From contig JAIOSH010000083.1 in NCBI GenBank assembly GCA_021107685.1, positions 1 through 6,989 on the forward strand: 6,989 nt of DNA. Reading direction: 5' to 3'. Position 1 is the stretch's first letter, and every line of letters starts with the position of its first letter. Below the pieces are notes generated by a model that was given only the letters and a program-made list of their open reading frames with translations, was not told the origin of the DNA and made no database searches. Shown in pieces: positions 1-5,092 of the stretch. The position numbers were made by a program, and so were the translations under genes. This stretch comes from Bacteroidales bacterium (GTDB lineage Bacteria > Bacteroidota > Bacteroidia > Bacteroidales > SMBSF39).

Positions 1-1
1 C

Positions 2-820
2 TTAAAGATAATAGAAGAAGAAACTAATAATGCAAACGAAGAAGATTTTTTTCTTTCCAAATTATACGATTGTGATGCAGCTATAAAAATATGCCTGCCT
101 ACAGATACAAGCCTTTGTGGTGAAAGCTTTGTAATTGTTGCAGACAGTAATTTTATCGAATATTTCTGGAACGGGGAACCTGGCTGCAATGAACTGAAAA
201 TTGATTCAACAGGAATATATACGATTGAGACAATTGATGAACATTTTTGTATTTCAAGGGATACTATAATTGTGCAATTAAACAAACCACCGGAACTTAA
301 CTTAGGAGAACCTGTTACGGTTACCCAAGGCGAAACTGTTACACTCTATGCCACTGATGGTATGAAAGAATATTTATGGAGCGATAATTCCACATTATCT
401 TTTCTTAATGTAAATACGTCAAATAAAAAACCTGGAGAACATATCTATTGGGTTGAGGTTGTTGATGAAAATGAATGTGTTTCAGAAGATGAGGTATTGA
501 TAGAAGTTGTTGAAAATAAAATGATGGAAACAGATGAATTTGGTAATAATGCAGGGCAGGAATTAATAGTTAGTATTTTTCCAAATCCGGCGAAGGATAA
601 TATTACACTGTACATAGAAAATTCAGACCCAGATCATAATGTCAAAATTATTATTACTTCAGTAAAAGGTGAAAAAATGCTTCAACACACTTATTCAAAA
701 AATAATAGATTTTTCAAAGAAGAAATAAGTTTAAACACCCTAAACAGTGGCGATTATAATTTGGTTGTCATAAATGGTAATATCAGAAGAACTATTAAAT
801 TTATTAAATTAGTTAATTGA
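2..820 (+). CDS. Secreted Ig/PKD-like repeat protein with T9SS type A C-terminal sorting domain (3' part, start outside window)
   Basis: The reading frame is open from base 2 to the TGA at 818-820, giving 272 residues with no start in the window; a GTG at 272 is in frame but lies inside the protein and is not a credible start. Two Ig/PKD-like units follow each other at about residues 31-94 and 94-175. Both show the adhesin-like pattern of an aromatic Y-x-W core (EYFWNG, EYLWSD) and an acidic D-E-x-x-C turn (IDEHFCISRD, VDENECVSED). The last 85 or so residues match the T9SS type A sorting domain: the FPNPA motif at 193-197, then alternating beta strands, an LNSGDYNLVV strand and a basic end (RRTIKFIKLVN). 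In this family the domain directs passage through the outer membrane by the PorU/T9SS machinery and attachment to the surface or release. The mature function is unknown because the N-terminal part is missing. The next gene follows after 8 bases, suggesting co-transcription. Confidence 0.9.
   Translation, partial: LKIIEEETNNANEEDFFLSKLYDCDAAIKICLPTDTSLCGESFVIVADSNFIEYFWNGEPGCNELKIDSTGIYTIETIDEHFCISRDTIIVQLNKPPELNLGEPVTVTQGETVTLYATDGMKEYLWSDNSTLSFLNVNTSNKKPGEHIYWVEVVDENECVSEDEVLIEVVENKMMETDEFGNNAGQELIVSIFPNPAKDNITLYIENSDPDHNVKIIITSVKGEKMLQHTYSKNNRFFKEEISLNTLNSGDYNLVVINGNIRRTIKFIKLVN
572..817 (+). other. T9SS type A sorting domain (C-terminal) of the first gene
   Basis: This segment encodes about residues 191-272 of the partial first protein. 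It starts at the diagnostic SIFPNPAKDN motif and ends three bases before the stop codon. The FPNP signature, the roughly 80-residue length, the strict C-terminal position and the final beta strand with basic residues are the features by which the family is recognised. This is the strongest single indicator in the window that the host is a T9SS-bearing member of the Bacteroidota. Confidence 0.88.
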
Positions 821-828
821 TTAAAACA

Positions 829-888
829 ATGAAAAATAATTTAGTTTTACTTTATTTTATAATTTTTATTTCACCAATTTCTTTTGGG
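829..888 (+). other. Signal peptide of the BACON-capped YD protein
   Basis: The first 20 codons from the ATG at 829 encode a short positively charged start (MK), a long hydrophobic stretch rich in L, F and I, and a small/polar exit (S-F-G) before QKTDN. This is a Sec-type signal peptide, with cleavage most likely after G20. No lipobox cysteine is present, so it is probably not a lipoprotein. The position of this peptide is the main reason for preferring 829 over the TTG at 817 as start. Confidence 0.75.
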
Positions 889-3800
889 CAGAAAACTGAC
901 AATATTGAACAATTATTAAACACTGCATTTGAAAAAGGAACTATTGAAAATATTAAAATAGGCCATGGTTTTGGAAATATTACTTCTAAAAGTTATGATG
1001 AATTTCCTCAACAAAAAAGAGAAACCAATATTTTGAAAGAAAGATATGGTGGTATTCCAGTTAAAAATGGAAAAATTAATGATTCTTCTTTAACTATTAA
1101 AAACGTTCATATTATTAGTAAAGAAAAAAAGAAAATAAAAACCACAGGACTAAACAAATCATCTTCTTCGGCTAATGATTGGATATTAAATAATGAACCA
1201 AGTGTAGTTTTCCCTTCTGCAAATGCAAGTAGCTTTATAAATGAAGCAAAAGCAATGGTTTCAAATTACACCGGTAAATTAAATTACAAAATCCCATTAT
1301 TTTCTTTAAAAAGCTATGATATTGAACTACCAATATCTCTCTCTTATAATACATCTGGTGCAAAGGTTGATGAGATTGCTAGTTGGGTAGGTTTGGGATG
1401 GACGCTTAATGCGGGAGGTTGTATTACAAGAGTTATGAAAGGATTGCCTGATGAATATAAAGGTACAATAGGTACTTTATACGGCATTACTTTACCGGCT
1501 TATGGGTATCTACATTTAAAAAATCACCCTGACCATGGGTTTATTAATATTGAAGGTTTCCCGTCGCAATATAATGAATTATTTCAAAAGAGATTTGTTA
1601 GAAATGCCGAATGGGAAAATCTTGATGGTTTTAATATGGGAGATGGACTGGGAAATGGTGAAGCATGGGATACTCAAGGTGATGAATTTTATTTTAATTT
1701 TTCCGGTTATGCAGGCAAATTTGTATTTGACCAAAATGGTAATATCCTAACTTTACCTCATAATAACTTTAAAATTACGAAAACCTCTAAGATTTTTAAC
1801 ATAGAAGGAGTTAATGTAGAAAGAATTGTAAAGTTTGATGTTATAACCCCAGATGGTTATAAATATACTTTTGGAGATATAAATCTGGATGCTGTGGAAA
1901 CCACAATTAATATTCAGGTTTCTAGAAAAATTAAATACCAGTACCCACATATAACATCAGCTTCTCTAATAAATGGCATTGAAGTAGATTGTTGGTACAG
2001 ATTACCATTATTAGTACCGACATTATATGGTTTTGAACATATTGATATTATAAGATATAATACTTTTCCCTATAGTTCCACTTGGTATTTAAAAAAGATA
2101 ACTTCACCAACTGGAGATGAGATTAACTTTTATTATGAACAGAATGAATATTTAGATTTTTATATCACGAAGCGTGGTCACAGTATTGTTTTACCAAATC
2201 TTTCAGAAGGAATTCTGCCTATTAATGGTACAAATTATATCGTTCATGTTTCATTACTTGGAGATAATTTACCAGTATGGCACAAACAAGAAGTGACCTT
2301 TTTTAGAAATGAGGTAGTACATAAAACAAAATTATTAACATCAATAGTCTCCAAAGCTGGTAATAAGGTTGAATTAATAACATCACCTGTTTTGAGAGAG
2401 GATAATTTAGGTTCAAAAAAACTAGAGTATTTGAAAATTTATGATCATTTGAATCATGAACAAAAATCATATAAGTTCTTGCATTCTTATTCTCAACCCG
2501 AACAATATCAAATTAAAGATATATTCTATCTGGGAAAAAACCCTTGGGACTCAACTCAATTTTTATTTTTTGAAGAATATGATGGTAATGTAAATGATAT
2601 TCTTTTATTTTCAGAACAAAAAAGATTATTTTTAGATTACATTTATGAATATGACAGTAACGGTGACAATAACTTACCACCCTACCGGTTTGTTTATAAT
2701 CTTGGAATTCGACCCCGAAGAGGATCTTATAAAACAGACAAATATGGATATTTTAATAACAATAATCGTGGTACTAATATCCGAAAAATTTCTTATTTAG
2801 GTGTCTTTTCTGATAATGTACCAAAATTTCCTGCAACAATAGATTATTTTTTTATTTGGGACAATCTAGCATTTCCTGTTGCTAGTTATTATTGTGAAGT
2901 TGCTAATTCATGTGAATCATGTGCAAAAGCTGGCATTTTGGAAAAGATAATTACACCTACATTAGGAAGTGTTGAATTTTCGTATGAATCGAATAAAAAA
3001 GGAAGCCAAAATACATCAGGGTTAAGGGTTTCGAGTATTAAGGAGTATCCAAATGCTTTAAACAATTCAGAATTTATTGAAACTAATTATACCTATTCTG
3101 GAGGGGCAACTGTAAATACCTATAAATCAAGATATAGCTTACCTGTTAATTTTAATTTTTATGAAGGTAAAAACGTTTATGTTTTCTCCAGTTCTGTTGT
3201 TTCAGATTTATTTACTCAAGGTTGTGTTGTTGGATATGATAATGCTAAAATACAAAAATCAACAAATGGTTACAGTGTATATACCTATTATAATCCAACA
3301 GAAATAATTAATCAAAGTTCACCGGTATATCATGTAGGTGAAACAGGTAGCAGTACAAATACCTATCCATATCCTATAGACATAGATATGGATTGGAAAC
3401 GTGGGCTTATGAAAACATTTGACCAGACATTGAATGATGGTTCTGAAACATACTCGAAAAATTATACATATGATCTTGACCCAACTGATTTTACTAAAAA
3501 ATATGCTTTTGGTTTAATTGGTGGTATTTTTAAACTTGATGCACCAGATGAACCAAATGTTTTCCCCCAGTATTATGCAGGAAAATATAAGTATGAATTA
3601 GGATGGTTTTATGATGAATCAGAAACAATAAAATATTATTCAAGCGATTCACCAGGAGATGAATCTAAAGCTATTACCAAAATCGTTAACAATGTTTATG
3701 AGGTTAAAGAGCACAATAACGAACAATTTACATTCTTAAAAGAAACTTCAACTACAGCAAGTAATGGAAAAGAAATAAAAACGAAAACTCAATTTCCATT

Positions 3801-4980
3801 AGATATAACTAATCCTTCAAATGTGTATATGACTCAATCTGTGTTAGATAAAATGAAGGAAAAAAATATGTTAAATACTCCTCTCATCAAGGAAGTATTT
3901 GTTAATGTAGAACAAAAAGAAGGGGCTATAATTAGTTATGATTCACAAAACGGAAATGATGATTTTATTAAACCCTCAATTATTCGAAAATATGAAAATA
4001 TTGATTATGAAATCAAATCAAGTTTTGACAGGTATGATAATTGGGGAAATCTTCTTCAATTTCATAAAGAAAACAATATATACACATCATACTATTGGGG
4101 ATATAATGGACAATATCCAATAATTCAAGCAGATAATATTAATTACGATGCTCTTGAAGCTGCCATAGATGCAATTCAATCGGATATGGAATTATTTTTG
4201 GAAAACCTTGGAGATTTAACTGAGGAAACACAACGTACAGATTGGGAATTTTTCAATATATCTTTACGTGAAGCTTTACTCAATTCATTAATTTCTTCAT
4301 ACACCTATAATCCTCTTATCGGAATTACATCAAAAACGGATTTTGCCGGAAATACGATTTATTATAATTATGATAATTTTAGCAGGCTCCAAACAACCAG
4401 AGATCAGAGTTTTAATATCGTTGAGCATATTGATTATAATTATTATGAATTAATAGATGTAAATCCTAAAATATTTAACCTGAATAGTAATACTGGAACC
4501 GAACAGGTAGAGGTAATTACAGATTTAAACTGGAATGTTTCAGAAAACTCAGAGTGGATTTCAATTTTACCTCCTAGTAGTGGTACAGGTGATGGTACTT
4601 TTTCATTTTCTTATTCTGCAAATTCTGAATTTGGAGTGCGGTCTGGGTTAATTACTGTATCATCAACATCACCCCCATGCCAAACAACTATTGTTGTTAA
4701 TCAGACTGCTAACCCATTTTTATATGTTGAACCTGTTTTAATTGAAATCGGACAACACCCATCAGGTGAAATTCCAATAAATGTTTCATCGAATACAGTA
4801 TGGACTGTGTTTACAGATGACGATTGGATTTCAATTAATCCTACATCTGGTCAGTTTAATAATACGTTTTATATTCAATGCGCTCATAATCCAGGCGCCG
4901 CAAGAGAAGGTTCTGTAATTGTTGAAGGTAATAATGTTAATCCTGTTACTATAATTGTGTCTCAGTTGGGACATCCATAA
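829..4980 (+). CDS. Exported YD-repeat/RHS-like protein with two C-terminal BACON domains
   Basis: An intact 1383-residue protein. I chose the ATG at 829 because it begins a clean signal peptide (MKNNLVLLYFIIFISPISFG, cleavage likely before QKTD). A TTG at 817 would add four residues and overlap the upstream stop. About residues 145-205 carry the N-terminal module typical of large Bacteroidota YD proteins: YTGKLNYKIPLF, LPISLSYNTSG, then ASWVGLGWTLNAGG and RVMKGLPDE. Further family marks are SPTGDEINFYYE (about 427), GLRVSSIKEY (731-740), WKRGL (856-860), and the YD-like stretch 1065-1208 with YDNWGNLLQFHKEN, WGYNGQYPI, YTYNPLIGITSKTD and YDNFSRLQTTRD. No standard RHS core or toxin domain follows. 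Instead residues about 1211-1383 form two BACON domains. There is no T9SS sorting domain. By family knowledge such proteins form large beta shells outside the cytoplasm; adhesion, scaffolding or effector carriage are possible, none shown here. No frameshift was seen. The gene ends in tandem in-frame stops TAA-TAG. Confidence 0.9.
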   Translation: MKNNLVLLYFIIFISPISFGQKTDNIEQLLNTAFEKGTIENIKIGHGFGNITSKSYDEFPQQKRETNILKERYGGIPVKNGKINDSSLTIKNVHIISKEKKKIKTTGLNKSSSSANDWILNNEPSVVFPSANASSFINEAKAMVSNYTGKLNYKIPLFSLKSYDIELPISLSYNTSGAKVDEIASWVGLGWTLNAGGCITRVMKGLPDEYKGTIGTLYGITLPAYGYLHLKNHPDHGFINIEGFPSQYNELFQKRFVRNAEWENLDGFNMGDGLGNGEAWDTQGDEFYFNFSGYAGKFVFDQNGNILTLPHNNFKITKTSKIFNIEGVNVERIVKFDVITPDGYKYTFGDINLDAVETTINIQVSRKIKYQYPHITSASLINGIEVDCWYRLPLLVPTLYGFEHIDIIRYNTFPYSSTWYLKKITSPTGDEINFYYEQNEYLDFYITKRGHSIVLPNLSEGILPINGTNYIVHVSLLGDNLPVWHKQEVTFFRNEVVHKTKLLTSIVSKAGNKVELITSPVLREDNLGSKKLEYLKIYDHLNHEQKSYKFLHSYSQPEQYQIKDIFYLGKNPWDSTQFLFFEEYDGNVNDILLFSEQKRLFLDYIYEYDSNGDNNLPPYRFVYNLGIRPRRGSYKTDKYGYFNNNNRGTNIRKISYLGVFSDNVPKFPATIDYFFIWDNLAFPVASYYCEVANSCESCAKAGILEKIITPTLGSVEFSYESNKKGSQNTSGLRVSSIKEYPNALNNSEFIETNYTYSGGATVNTYKSRYSLPVNFNFYEGKNVYVFSSSVVSDLFTQGCVVGYDNAKIQKSTNGYSVYTYYNPTEIINQSSPVYHVGETGSSTNTYPYPIDIDMDWKRGLMKTFDQTLNDGSETYSKNYTYDLDPTDFTKKYAFGLIGGIFKLDAPDEPNVFPQYYAGKYKYELGWFYDESETIKYYSSDSPGDESKAITKIVNNVYEVKEHNNEQFTFLKETSTTASNGKEIKTKTQFPLDITNPSNVYMTQSVLDKMKEKNMLNTPLIKEVFVNVEQKEGAIISYDSQNGNDDFIKPSIIRKYENIDYEIKSSFDRYDNWGNLLQFHKENNIYTSYYWGYNGQYPIIQADNINYDALEAAIDAIQSDMELFLENLGDLTEETQRTDWEFFNISLREALLNSLISSYTYNPLIGITSKTDFAGNTIYYNYDNFSRLQTTRDQSFNIVEHIDYNYYELIDVNPKIFNLNSNTGTEQVEVITDLNWNVSENSEWISILPPSSGTGDGTFSFSYSANSEFGVRSGLITVSSTSPPCQTTIVVNQTANPFLYVEPVLIEIGQHPSGEIPINVSSNTVWTVFTDDDWISINPTSGQFNNTFYIQCAHNPGAAREGSVIVEGNNVNPVTIIVSQLGHP
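4459..4977 (+). other. Tandem BACON domains at the C-terminus of the YD protein
   Basis: Two diverged copies of an about 85-90-residue beta-sandwich module occupy residues about 1211-1294 and 1295-1383. Copy one has W1235, W1243 in EWISILP, an S-S-G turn, a single R before SGLITV, and closes with IVVNQTA. Copy two has W1325, W1333 in DWISINPTSG, R before EGSVIV, and closes with IIVSQLG. The two tryptophan pairs keep the same internal spacing and are exactly 90 residues apart. The W-x7-WI, P-x-SG, R-x-G-x-I-x-V and final V-x-Q pattern is that of BACON domains, named for frequent carbohydrate-binding associations in Bacteroidota. Ligand binding here is inferred only. Confidence 0.82.
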
Positions 4981-5029
4981 TAGCAAATAATTCAATTTAA
5001 TGATTTAAAAGTTCAAAAATAAATCAATT
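4981..5029. other. Short intergenic spacer between the two YD genes
   Basis: The spacer is 49 bases and very AT-rich. I saw no GC-rich hairpin followed by a T run, so no intrinsic terminator, and no convincing Bacteroidota -7 box (TAnnTTTG). No Shine-Dalgarno sequence precedes the ATG at 5030, only A-rich sequence, as is usual in this phylum. The simplest reading is read-through transcription from the upstream gene. It starts with TAG, in frame with the upstream TAA, giving a double stop. Confidence 0.6.
5001..5026. repeat. 7-bp inverted repeat just upstream of the second YD gene
   Basis: TGATTTA at 5001-5007 is matched by its reverse complement TAAATCA at 5020-5026, with a 12-base gap. It ends three bases before the start codon at 5030. 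Each arm has only two G/C bases, so an RNA hairpin would be weak, and an AT-rich spacer can contain such a match by chance. It could be an operator or a translation-modulating stem, but nothing else supports either. Confidence 0.25.
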
Positions 5030-5092
5030 ATGAAAATAATAATATTTTTATTAGTTTTATTAGTTTTATTAGTTTCCACAACCGTGATATCC
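5030..5092 (+). other. Signal peptide of the DUF6443 YD protein
   Basis: Codons 1-21 from the ATG encode MK, then a hydrophobic core of isoleucine, phenylalanine and a thrice-repeated Leu-Leu-Val unit, then STTVIS before QTGDDG. Sec-dependent export with cleavage after S21 is likely, and no lipobox cysteine is seen. This clear signal peptide fixes the start codon at 5030 despite the lack of a Shine-Dalgarno sequence. Confidence 0.8.

Noticed and set aside
272..820. GTG at 272 as the start of a separate 182-residue gene
   Set aside because: The frame stays open upstream to the left edge and encodes a full Ig/PKD-like unit there, so the GTG is an internal valine codon.
1753..1950. Minus-strand open frame of 65 codons opposite the first YD gene
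   Set aside because: It lies wholly inside a strongly supported + strand coding region, has no recognisable domain or own regulatory context, and is typical of chance open frames in AT-rich DNA. The same applies to the + strand frames at 1535-1750 and 3938-4123.
4138..4305. Helical, acidic stretch between WGYNGQYPI and YTYNPLIG as a possible inserted domain
   Set aside because: Bacteroidota YD proteins of this type normally carry a helical linker of similar length at this point, ending in an LR-x-x-L-type segment, so it is not an insertion.
4459..4977. Recent duplication of the two BACON modules
   Set aside because: The copies share spacing and key residues only; outside W-WISI-P-SG, R-G-V and the final Q they differ widely, so the duplication is old or they were acquired as a pair.
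4981..5029. Promoter or terminator between the two YD genes
   Set aside because: No TAnnTTTG-type -7 box and no GC-rich stem with a T tract were found; AT richness alone is not evidence.
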